Shown in pieces: positions 1 to 7,136 of a stretch of DNA of 45,568 nt. The notes under the pieces are model-generated. The model had not been told where the DNA came from. It searched no databases and saw only the letters and a program-made list of their open reading frames with translations. Location of the stretch: the NCBI GenBank assembly GCA_002505775.1, contig DAVY01000015.1, positions 88,167-133,734 of the forward strand, given 5' to 3'. Every line of letters begins with the position of its first letter. Positions within the stretch are counted from its first letter, which is position 1. The DNA comes from Euryarchaeota archaeon UBA130 (GTDB taxonomy: Archaea > Thermoplasmatota > Poseidoniia > Poseidoniales > Thalassarchaeaceae). The position numbers were made by a program, and so were the translations under genes.

Positions 1-600
1 GAGGAGGACGACCACGACGATGGTGGCGAAGAGATCGTCGCTGATGACGATGAAGAGGCATTCGACTATGACCCACACAGCTGGCTAGACCCAATCTCGT
101 TCAACGAGCAGCTGAACCTTGTGCTCGAGAAGATGATTACCGTATTCCCTGATGCAACGGATGTTTTCACGGCCAATGCAGAGACCTACTCAGCAAGTCT
201 GATCCAACTGGACAGTAATTTTGAAGCAGCATTCGGCGAGGATGGAAGCTGTGTGACAGGTGGGTACGACAAAACTATTGTAGCTAACCACAATGCCTAC
301 TCGTACATATCAGTGAGATACGATATCGACATATTGACAGTTCATGGACTAGACCCAGAGGGAGAACCATCCCCTGGGGAAGTTGCTGAGGTGGTTGAGC
401 AGATCAACGAAAAGGGAATTACAACTCTGTTCATCGAAGAATACACCGATTCCAGCGCAGTGCAGAGTATTGTCGAGGAGACAGGCGTTTCCGTGAAAAT
501 ACTATACACAATGGAGATGCAACCAAGCGACCCTAGCGATGATTACCTATCGATGATGGACAAGAACCTGAACAACATGGTAGCAGGAATTGGATGCTAA
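1..600 (+). CDS. znuA: Zinc/manganese ABC transporter substrate-binding protein, 3' part (ZnuA-like)
   Basis: The reading frame is open from the first base, so the gene starts upstream of the window; about 199 C-terminal residues are present. It begins with an acidic, His-containing stretch (EEDDHDDGGEE and onward), the metal-collecting loop usual in ZnuA-type proteins, followed by DPHSWLDP, the family's central linker motif. VANHNAY carries the second-lobe histidine region and the TLFIEEYTDS segment fits the last metal-ligand strand. These are cluster A-I solute-binding proteins (SBP_bac_9/TroA family) that capture Zn or Mn outside the membrane and hand it to the permease. The ATPase and permease genes follow directly, which supports the call. 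Metal identity (Zn rather than Mn) is inferred from the acidic/His loop. Confidence 0.93.
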   Translation, partial: EEDDHDDGGEEIVADDDEEAFDYDPHSWLDPISFNEQLNLVLEKMITVFPDATDVFTANAETYSASLIQLDSNFEAAFGEDGSCVTGGYDKTIVANHNAYSYISVRYDIDILTVHGLDPEGEPSPGEVAEVVEQINEKGITTLFIEEYTDSSAVQSIVEETGVSVKILYTMEMQPSDPSDDYLSMMDKNLNNMVAGIGC

Positions 601-620
601 ATACAGACCTGGAAATTACA

Positions 621-630
621 GAGGAGGGGG
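621..630 (+). promoter_or_regulatory. Shine-Dalgarno of the 34-residue ORF
   Basis: GAGGAGGGGG lies 4 bases before the ATG at 635. It is one of the strongest purine-rich ribosome-binding sites in the window and is the main reason to treat the very short ORF behind it as translated. Confidence 0.6.
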
Positions 631-634
631 AATA

Positions 635-739
635 ATGCACGAAATGGTAGAATCACTACCGATCATCTTTGTTGGTTCAATTTTCCTCCTCCTCTCCCTT
701 TCTTTGGGCTACCAGTACCTCAGTGCGAAATTCGCCTGA
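635..739 (+). CDS. 34-residue single-TM microprotein inside the zinc transporter operon
   Basis: A complete ATG-to-TGA frame of 34 codons sits between znuA (ends 600) and znuC (starts 797). It has a short N-terminal head (MHEMVESLP), one hydrophobic segment of about 18 residues (IIFVGSIFLLLSLSLG) and a short tail ending in KFA. A strong Shine-Dalgarno (621-630) precedes it. I recognise no family. By analogy with other transporter-associated small membrane proteins it could be an accessory or stabilising subunit of the zinc permease, but that is inference from position only. The two histidine/glutamate residues in the head could contact metal. It might also be a chance frame; translation is supported only by the ribosome-binding site and hydrophobic pattern. 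Confidence 0.5.
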   Translation: MHEMVESLPIIFVGSIFLLLSLSLGYQYLSAKFA

Positions 740-796
740 ACGAATGGTATAATTTCAGATGCCCATCCAAAGGGAACCAGAGTGCGGTGAGGGAGA

Positions 797-1531
797 GTGT
801 CAGAAACAATTCTTGACGTCTGCGATTTGTCAGTGGAGAGATCGGGAAAAGTCGTGATAAAAGACGTATGTCTTCACGTCACCGAAGGTGACTTTGTCGG
901 TATAGTGGGGCCCAACGGAAGTGGTAAGTCAACACTCTTACTTGCTATACTTGGGGTATTGAAACCGAAAAGTGGAACAATTCAGATTTACGGAAAATCA
1001 CCAAACTCCGTCATAAACAACAAAAAAATAGGATGGGTATCTCAAGCCGCCGCAAACCTACCGAAGAATGTCAAGATAACAGTGAGAGAATTGGTAAAGC
1101 TAGGAACGATAAATCGGTCAAATATGTTCGATCGACTCAATAGGTCCAGTAATAACAGGGTGGATGAAGCAATCAGGAAAACAGGCTTGGAGGATGTGAA
1201 ACATACCGAAGTAGGACGGCTATCTGGAGGACAGAAGCAACGAGCAGTAATCGCTCGTGCATTGGCGTCTGAGGCTGACTTCATTATCTTGGACGAGCCC
1301 ATGGTTGGAATAGATCGAGACTCCAAGAACTCCCTTTTGAGGCTTCTAGATGGCCTCTGTCATGAAGAAGGTAAAACCATCTTGATGGTTTCACACGATC
1401 TAACTGCCATACGTCAGACTGCTCACAGAATGGTTTTTCTTGAGGAGACCATAAGATTTGATGGTCCTGTTAAATCATTCCCTGGTCTGGAAAAACTCGC
1501 TGATTTGAGAGGCATTGAGCGAGTTCACTGA
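797..1531 (+). CDS. znuC: Zinc/manganese ABC transporter ATP-binding protein (ZnuC-like)
   Basis: This 244-residue protein is a complete ABC ATPase. Walker A is GPNGSGKST (residues 38-46), the Q-loop region is GWVSQAA, the signature is LSGGQKQR (from residue 142), Walker B is FIILDEP, and the H-loop is MVSHD. It energises the uptake of the metal captured by the preceding binding protein, working on the cytoplasmic face of the permease encoded next. Start is GTG at 797. The length fits the cluster A-I metal importers. A regulatory C-terminal domain is absent, as usual for this subfamily. Confidence 0.93.
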   Translation: MSETILDVCDLSVERSGKVVIKDVCLHVTEGDFVGIVGPNGSGKSTLLLAILGVLKPKSGTIQIYGKSPNSVINNKKIGWVSQAAANLPKNVKITVRELVKLGTINRSNMFDRLNRSSNNRVDEAIRKTGLEDVKHTEVGRLSGGQKQRAVIARALASEADFIILDEPMVGIDRDSKNSLLRLLDGLCHEEGKTILMVSHDLTAIRQTAHRMVFLEETIRFDGPVKSFPGLEKLADLRGIERVH

Positions 1532-1564
1532 ATGAATCATGATGATTAGGTTTGAGGGTCAAAC

Positions 1565-2497
1565 ATGGGTATAGGAGTAATGTTACTGGAGCTCCTTTCT
1601 CCTATAATGCAGGAGATGTCGTATCTCATGCCGGGGGAGGTCTTCCCGGAGTTCTTTAGATTAGAAATGTTTCAACGCTCGTTGTTAGCCGCTGTAATCG
1701 TCTCAATCGTCGCTGGGTATCTCGGGTCATTCCTTCTTGTTAGAAACCTGGCTTTAATCGGAGATGGTCTGGCTCACGTTTCATTCGGAGGTGTAGCTAT
1801 TGGAATCGTACTCGGAGCCACATCTCCTCTCCAATATGCATTGGTCGCAAGCGTGACATCCTCAATTATGATTTACGAGCTTCAGTCAAGGAATATTCTC
1901 GCCGGGGATGCGTCGATCGCGATTTTTCTAACTGGGATGCTGGCTTTTGGGCTCGTATATCTGAGGTACTCCGGTGTGGGCATAACAGTCGAAGTAGAGA
2001 GCTACCTCTGGGGCGACCTTCTTCTCACGTCATCCAGTGACTTGGACATGATAGCCTTCTTTTGCATTCTGTCGTATATATTTTTGATTATCATGCAACC
2101 CATATTATTGGCCACAGCAGTTGATCCACTGTCATCCCATGTTCAGGGTATCCCCGTGCGTCAGATTGGGCTTCTATTCAGCGTCATTACCGCGATTGTT
2201 GTGGTGACTATGGTGCAAGTTGTGGGAACTCTTCTTGTCACTGCCCTGCTTGTCACCCCTGCGGCAACAGCACAACTTATCTCCAGGAGTTTCAGGTCCT
2301 GTCTTTTTTGGTCACAGGTCTTCGGACTGGCATCGGTCTTCCTCGGACTCTATTTCTCAGCCGAGCTTGATACAGGAAGTGGTGCAATGATAGCTCTAGT
2401 GGCGGCAATTTTGTTTGCTATCGTAGGAGCAACTGTTGCGCTGAAGAGCACTATCTCATCTCTGTCAAGAGAATCAAAACAGGCAGGAGACACCTGA
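1565..2497 (+). CDS. znuB: Zinc/manganese ABC transporter permease (ZnuB-like, ABC-3 family)
   Basis: A 310-residue polytopic membrane protein with roughly eight hydrophobic helices. The segment GSFLLVRNLALIGDGLAHVSFGGVAIG matches the ABC-3 family's coupling region (the S/A-L-x-G-D-x-L-x-H-x-x-x-x-G pattern), and LVTALLVTPAATAQLISRSF is the other family hallmark near the C-terminus. It forms the membrane channel of the zinc importer with the two proteins encoded upstream. It starts with ATG 33 bases after znuC. It ends 6 bases from the convergent pyrI, so the two transcription units meet tail to tail. Confidence 0.92.
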   Translation: MGIGVMLLELLSPIMQEMSYLMPGEVFPEFFRLEMFQRSLLAAVIVSIVAGYLGSFLLVRNLALIGDGLAHVSFGGVAIGIVLGATSPLQYALVASVTSSIMIYELQSRNILAGDASIAIFLTGMLAFGLVYLRYSGVGITVEVESYLWGDLLLTSSSDLDMIAFFCILSYIFLIIMQPILLATAVDPLSSHVQGIPVRQIGLLFSVITAIVVVTMVQVVGTLLVTALLVTPAATAQLISRSFRSCLFWSQVFGLASVFLGLYFSAELDTGSGAMIALVAAILFAIVGATVALKSTISSLSRESKQAGDT

Positions 2498-2503
2498 TTT
2501 TAT

Positions 2504-2971
2504 TCAGATGATGTTGTCGACTATGTCAGTCATAGTCTGTACCTTTCCACAATAGTAGCATCTGATTTCCATAGGTTCCCTAGACACAACCCTCAGCTTC
2601 TGTGGAAGAGGCTCTCTGTCATTCTGTGTTATGCAGTTAGTAAAGGTACACCTTGCTACATTCACCAGTTCCTCTGCTAGCTCGACAACCCTCTTCTCTG
2701 CGACCCCATAGTTTCTGATTATTGCTACACTAGCATTCGGAGAGATCAAAGCGAGCCTGTCCAATTCCTCTTGATTTAGCTCTAAATCCTCGATTTTTAG
2801 AAGGTCCTTTCTACCCATCTTGTCACTTGGTACATTCATGACTAGGGAAACAGGATTTGACCTGTTGGTGTCTATTCTGAGCATCCTAATGACTTGTAAT
2901 GCGTGACCTGCTGGAATATGATCGATTACTGTACCATTGCAAATAGCAGTTACTCTACGCATCTCGATCAT
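2504..2971 (-). CDS. pyrI: Aspartate carbamoyltransferase regulatory chain
   Basis: A 155-residue protein that builds the regulatory dimers of ATCase and carries nucleotide feedback control of pyrimidine synthesis. The N-terminal nucleotide-binding domain has the expected GTVIDHIPAGHALQVIRML motif; the C-terminal zinc domain has Cys108, Cys113, Cys138 and Cys141 in the classical C-x4-C / C-x2-C arrangement that touches the catalytic chain. The frame is open further upstream, but the start is set at ATG 2971: it shares its A with the TAA stop of pyrB and follows an almost perfect Shine-Dalgarno. Translational coupling with pyrB would keep the two chains near equal amounts. Confidence 0.97.
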   Translation of the reverse strand: MIEMRRVTAICNGTVIDHIPAGHALQVIRMLRIDTNRSNPVSLVMNVPSDKMGRKDLLKIEDLELNQEELDRLALISPNASVAIIRNYGVAEKRVVELAEELVNVARCTFTNCITQNDREPLPQKLRVVSREPMEIRCYYCGKVQTMTDIVDNII

Positions 2972-3900
2972 TACTTCACCTCCTTCGGAATTGTAACACC
3001 AAGGCCTCTGCACAGAAGGGCCATCCGTGTTGGAACTCCATTGAATGCTTGCTGGAAGTATCTTGCATGGGGGGTTGAGTCCAAGCTTGGATGTAATTCA
3101 CCAACCCTGGGGAGAGGGTGCATTACAATCATCCCGTCTTTGGCACCATGCATGTCTTTTGACCCAAGCGTATAGACTCCTGCCACTTTGGCATATTCAT
3201 CCTCGTCGGGAAACCGCTCCTTTTGGATTCTAGTCATGTACATGACGTCAGCATCAGGAATTGAACCACTAAGGTCAGAGTTCTCAGAAATCTCAGCACC
3301 AGAGGATCGCAGGTCGCGAACTATCTCTTCTGGCATAGACAGAGTTTCCGGAGATACCAGAGTCAGCTTAGCCCCGAAACGAATCAGAGCGTGAGACAGA
3401 CTGTGAACGGTCCTTCCATACCTCAGGTCTCCCACCAGAACCACGTTCAAACCCTCAATCTTTCCATGGGCCTCCATTATGGTGAATAGATCCAACATGG
3501 TCTGAGTGGGGTGATTCCCAGCACCATCCCCTGCATTGAGTATTGGAATATCCACTGCATCGGCACTGTACTGAGCAGCGCCCTGCCTTGGATGTCTGAT
3601 CACAGCGATATCGGCATACCCATCAACCATCTGCATTGTATCATACAGAGTCTCTCCCTTTGCGACAGATGTTCCTACGGATGTGAAGTTCAGTACAGAA
3701 CCTCCTAGTCGCTTCATCGCTGTCTCGAATGACATTCTCGTTCTTGTTGAGTTCTCGTAGAACATGTTCGCGAGTACCTTTCCTTCAAGAAGAGGAAGGT
3801 GAACATCCCCTCTGGCTACTGGTATCAATCTCTTCGAATCATCAAGAATGGACAATATCTCTTCATTGCTAAGGTCATCCATAGTCACTACGTCGGACAT
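2971..3900 (-). CDS. pyrB: Aspartate carbamoyltransferase catalytic chain
   Basis: A 309-residue protein catalysing carbamoyl phosphate + aspartate to carbamoyl aspartate, the committed step of UMP synthesis. The carbamoyl-phosphate loop is FYENSTRTRMSFE (Ser51-Thr-Arg-Thr54); HPTQTMLDLFT and MHPLPRVGEL complete the active-site signature, and the mobile loop has SVAKGETLYDT with the incoming Ser/Lys pair. Length is standard. It is the first gene of the pyrB-pyrI unit, divergent from the kinase at 4014. A TATA-like CATATG lies about 34 bases upstream and is enclosed by an inverted repeat (3920-3945) that may be an operator. Confidence 0.97.
   Translation of the reverse strand: MSDVVTMDDLSNEEILSILDDSKRLIPVARGDVHLPLLEGKVLANMFYENSTRTRMSFETAMKRLGGSVLNFTSVGTSVAKGETLYDTMQMVDGYADIAVIRHPRQGAAQYSADAVDIPILNAGDGAGNHPTQTMLDLFTIMEAHGKIEGLNVVLVGDLRYGRTVHSLSHALIRFGAKLTLVSPETLSMPEEIVRDLRSSGAEISENSDLSGSIPDADVMYMTRIQKERFPDEDEYAKVAGVYTLGSKDMHGAKDGMIVMHPLPRVGELHPSLDSTPHARYFQQAFNGVPTRMALLCRGLGVTIPKEVK
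2976..2985 (-). promoter_or_regulatory. Near-perfect Shine-Dalgarno for pyrI, embedded in the end of pyrB
   Basis: On the minus strand the bases read AAGGAGGTGA, with the nine bases AGGAGGTGA fully complementary to the usual 3' tail of archaeal 16S rRNA, 4 bases before the pyrI ATG. It is the strongest ribosome-binding site seen in the window and fixes the pyrI start. Confidence 0.8.
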
Positions 3901-3919
3901 TGCTCTCCCTTCGGTCCGG

Positions 3920-3945
3920 TGGCAACTAGGTCATATGTGTTGCCA
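3920..3945. promoter_or_regulatory. Inverted repeat enclosing the putative pyrB TATA box
   Basis: TGGCAAC (3920-3926) and GTTGCCA (3939-3945) are perfect 7-base inverted repeats separated by 12 bases that contain CATATGT, the best TATA-like element for pyrB. Placement between the divergent pyrB and kinase genes suggests an operator for a dimeric regulator; the regulator is unknown. Confidence 0.45.
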
Positions 3946-4013
3946 TTCAAGAGACTCATGAATATGTCACAAAACCGTCGTCTTGATGTGTAGTGAATGG
4001 CTCGGGTTGGTAG

Positions 4014-4982
4014 ATGATAATCAGCCGAACTCCCCTCAGGGCATCCTTCTGTGGGGGTGGAACCGATATAGACGGGTTCTCAAACTCTCATGCAGATGGA
4101 GGCAAGGTCGTCTCACTCGCCTTGGACAAATACATCTACGTAATCGTGAACAGGAGGTTTGACAACATGGTCCGTGTCTCCTATTCAGCACTTGAGATTG
4201 TTGATGATTTTGAGAATCTTAACCATGAACTGGTCAGAGAGGCGATGAGAATAACAGGTGTGACCTCAGGCGTCGAGATAACGACAATTGCTGACATTCC
4301 ATCACGAGGAACGGGTTTAGGATCATCCTCGACAGTTACAGTAGGGCTTCTGAATGCCCTTCACAAATTCTCCGGTCATGATGCATCCCCCGAACAGCTA
4401 GCTGAAGAGGCTTGCAGGATAGAAATAGATATTCTTGGCCAGCCAATAGGCAGGCAGGACCAGTATGCCGCGGCCTTTGGTGGAATAAATTCTATTTTAT
4501 TTGGATCAGATGGAGTGTCGGTTAATCCACTGGATATTTCCTGCAAATCAGATATTTCAGATCAATTTACCTTGGTATTTACAGGGCTATCTAGAAGTGC
4601 CACTGAAGTACTCGAAGAAGAACCAGATAATCCCGAAGACAAACTCTCAAGAATGAGGAAAATTAGGTCACAGGCAGATTTAGCCGAGCATTATCTGGAG
4701 GCATCAGATCTGCATAATCTAGGCCTTCTGATAGGTGAGGCTTGGGAGGCTAAAAGGGGCATATCATCTGGTGTAACAGGAACGGAGATTGATCTACTTC
4801 ATCAGGAGATAATGGCAATCGGAGCTTCTGGTGCGAAGCTCCTAGGAGCAGGAGGGGGAGGATTCTTTCTCGTTCATGGCACTCCATCATTCAGAAGAAA
4901 GCTCAGTGGACTAAGGCGGGCAAACAAGCTAATTCCAGTAGGCTTGGATGATAAAGGATCTACAATTATTTACGAAGGCTGA
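4014..4982 (+). CDS. GHMP-family sugar kinase, D-glycero-D-manno-heptose 7-phosphate kinase type
   Basis: A 322-residue GHMP kinase. The N-terminus ISRTPLRASFCGGGTDIDGF matches the heptose-phosphate kinase (HddA) subgroup. Motif 2 (phosphate loop) is PSRGTGLGSSSTVTVGLL near residues 95-112. A further subgroup hallmark is ILGQPIGRQDQYAAAFGG, and motif 3 near the C-terminus is GASGAKLLGAGGGGFFLV. The family phosphorylates the anomeric hydroxyl of a sugar phosphate, on the way to nucleotide-activated sugars for surface glycans. The exact substrate cannot be read from sequence. The next gene begins 6 bases later and encodes a secreted anchored protein, and phosphomannomutase lies elsewhere in the window, consistent with a role in cell-surface glycosylation. 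Confidence 0.85.
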   Translation: MIISRTPLRASFCGGGTDIDGFSNSHADGGKVVSLALDKYIYVIVNRRFDNMVRVSYSALEIVDDFENLNHELVREAMRITGVTSGVEITTIADIPSRGTGLGSSSTVTVGLLNALHKFSGHDASPEQLAEEACRIEIDILGQPIGRQDQYAAAFGGINSILFGSDGVSVNPLDISCKSDISDQFTLVFTGLSRSATEVLEEEPDNPEDKLSRMRKIRSQADLAEHYLEASDLHNLGLLIGEAWEAKRGISSGVTGTEIDLLHQEIMAIGASGAKLLGAGGGGFFLVHGTPSFRRKLSGLRRANKLIPVGLDDKGSTIIYEG

Positions 4983-4987
4983 AGAAG

Positions 4988-7120
4988 ATGAAATTTGTAA
5001 GATCCGTCACATGCTTCATAATTTTGATGATGATATCCATATCCCCTCTATCATTCGCTGATTCAGGAACCAAAGTAGATGATTCCCAACAGCCACTCGA
5101 GATTTCCGGCCACTCAAAGCTAAGCTTCCTAGAGACATTATCTCCAGGTTCCGAGGTAAATGCTACCTGGGAGCTACAAATATCAATTGGTGAGAATTAT
5201 GGTACTGATTTATTGCCAAACCAGTCTTTGGGAATTAGGACTCAGATTGATAGGTACATAGGAGACGATGACGGTTACCTGACAGAGAATGAGACTGCTT
5301 CTTTCTCACAGTTGATTACATCAGCTAGGTCATGGGATAACTCTGAATTGGCAGGTTGTTGTATCTTTGACTATGAACCATTGATCCTCACCAGTCCTGT
5401 GAATCTCACAATATCTCCACCTCTTCCGGGACCAGTTCTCTCTGGGTCCGAATCGAGCTGGGGTTGGGAGGAATCAGCCGATCTAGTTGCGATAAGCGAT
5501 CAGAGATCGACACGGCTATTGGATTTGCCAAGAACAGGAGCCATTGTCGAGGAAGTCCCACTTGTAGTTACTCTTCAGAGCCCCTGGGAGCTAAAGTTCA
5601 GTGCAATGCAGGAGATTATCTCAGGCGCCCCATCAAATTTCTCAGTTCACAGAACAGACTCTCCGGTTTACTCTACAATCAGGATTGCAATCGGACAAAA
5701 CGACCCTCCATCCATCGTGGTAAACAGAACGGGGGATGCCTCAATTTCTGTACCGCTGGACAGTCCACTCACCTTCTTCTCAGAATGTCAAGATAGTGTT
5801 CTCGAATCGCCCCAATATGTATGGTTATTCAGCAACAACGGAACAGTAGTGACTAGTGTAACAGGAACTCAATCAAAGGACCATGAGATGGTCACAACTA
5901 TCATCCCCTCAGATTATGGATTCTCATCAGCAGATGTACTTAGTGCGGATTTAAAATGCAGGGACTCCCATGATTCATCTTCTAATTGGTATCAGAGTGT
6001 AATTATCGACGGGGAAAACCCGACCTATGAGATCAGGCTCACAGAGATTACCAAGTCTGGGATAGAAATCGAACACAACGTATCCGATAATATCCTTAAT
6101 ATAAGGCAGGACAGTGAGCTATATTTTGACATAATTGCTACAGACTCTTCAAATCTCCCTGTCTCGATAACTGTAACCTCAAACAAATCCCAAGGATGGA
6201 GGCAGTTCTCTAATGATGAACTCCATTTCTCCACCTCCTTTACTCAGGGAGCCCAAGTCAATGGAATGCATATGCCGGTTGAAGAGAGGCACCTGCAGAG
6301 AGATAACACCCTTTGGAATGTTATGCTGAACGTCTCTGATGAAGCTGGAAACACCGTCGAAAAAACATGGGAGGTACAAGTGGAAGACTCATCAGCTCCC
6401 GTCGTAATGCCATCTCTTTTCGTTAACTCAGATGTCATGTCCCCCTCAAATCCACCACGTCTCGGGGATAATCTCACACTCTTCCTTTCGGATTCTTTTG
6501 ATGATTTGGATAGTATCGATGATACCATGTGGACTATATCTGTAGATGGAGAGATTTATGTTATAGATTCAAATTGGAGTATCGCTGAAAAGACATTATT
6601 GCCCCCTCTTGAGATAGGGGGACACACGTTAAACATACAAGCCGAAGATTCAAGCTCTAATTCTGGCAATCTTTCATTCCAATTCTCAATAGAGCCCCCA
6701 TTGGGTTTCTCAATCGAAGTAACTGACACTTCCCTTTCCGAAAAGCCCTCGATAGGAAACAGCGTAACAGTTACTGTGTTTGCCAAGAATTCATACTCCT
6801 CAGTAGGATCGGCCAGATTGTGTCATCTCACAGAATGTTCTGACTTTGTTCTTATGCCAGGGGCCCCCTATGGTGGTTTCACACTCCAACTAGAAGTCAC
6901 ACCAGACAAGACTGGTGATTTGGATATGAGTATTGAATGGATAGGGACTGAGGATGGAGAATCTGGGACTATTGAATTATCAGGGGTAATTAATGTCGCA
7001 GATAGTCAAGACAACGATTCCAACCATCAAATAGAGGCCTTTCTTCTAGTTTTCTCAATTCTGGTTGCTGTGACACTGGTGGCAAACCGCATTTGGGGAG
7101 TCAACTCAATGAAGCCCTAG
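4988..7120 (+). CDS. Secreted, C-terminally membrane-anchored protein of unknown function
   Basis: A 710-residue protein with an N-terminal signal peptide (about residues 1-24, hydrophobic core CFIILMMISISPLSF), a long extracellular part rich in Ser, Thr, Asn, Asp and Gly with many N-x-S/T sequons, and one transmembrane segment near residues 683-702 followed by a short cytoplasmic tail. Several segments look like Ig-like/beta-sandwich repeats (for example ITVTSNKSQGW, VSDEAGNTVEKTW, IQAEDSSSNSGN). I recognise no enzyme motif. It is likely an envelope or adhesion-type surface protein. It follows the sugar kinase by 6 bases and precedes the coiled-coil membrane protein by 17, so the three genes probably form one unit. 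Confidence 0.8.
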   Translation: MKFVRSVTCFIILMMISISPLSFADSGTKVDDSQQPLEISGHSKLSFLETLSPGSEVNATWELQISIGENYGTDLLPNQSLGIRTQIDRYIGDDDGYLTENETASFSQLITSARSWDNSELAGCCIFDYEPLILTSPVNLTISPPLPGPVLSGSESSWGWEESADLVAISDQRSTRLLDLPRTGAIVEEVPLVVTLQSPWELKFSAMQEIISGAPSNFSVHRTDSPVYSTIRIAIGQNDPPSIVVNRTGDASISVPLDSPLTFFSECQDSVLESPQYVWLFSNNGTVVTSVTGTQSKDHEMVTTIIPSDYGFSSADVLSADLKCRDSHDSSSNWYQSVIIDGENPTYEIRLTEITKSGIEIEHNVSDNILNIRQDSELYFDIIATDSSNLPVSITVTSNKSQGWRQFSNDELHFSTSFTQGAQVNGMHMPVEERHLQRDNTLWNVMLNVSDEAGNTVEKTWEVQVEDSSAPVVMPSLFVNSDVMSPSNPPRLGDNLTLFLSDSFDDLDSIDDTMWTISVDGEIYVIDSNWSIAEKTLLPPLEIGGHTLNIQAEDSSSNSGNLSFQFSIEPPLGFSIEVTDTSLSEKPSIGNSVTVTVFAKNSYSSVGSARLCHLTECSDFVLMPGAPYGGFTLQLEVTPDKTGDLDMSIEWIGTEDGESGTIELSGVINVADSQDNDSNHQIEAFLLVFSILVAVTLVANRIWGVNSMKP

Positions 7121-7136
7121 TTTCACACATTCTTCA

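Noticed and set aside
1..60. Acidic low-complexity start of the window as a separate repeat element
   Set aside because: It is in frame with ZnuA and corresponds to the family's acidic/His metal loop.
2903..3993. Several plus-strand frames of 60-90 codons opposite pyrB
   Set aside because: They lie wholly antisense to clearly recognised pyrB coding sequence, have no family pattern and no ribosome-binding site.
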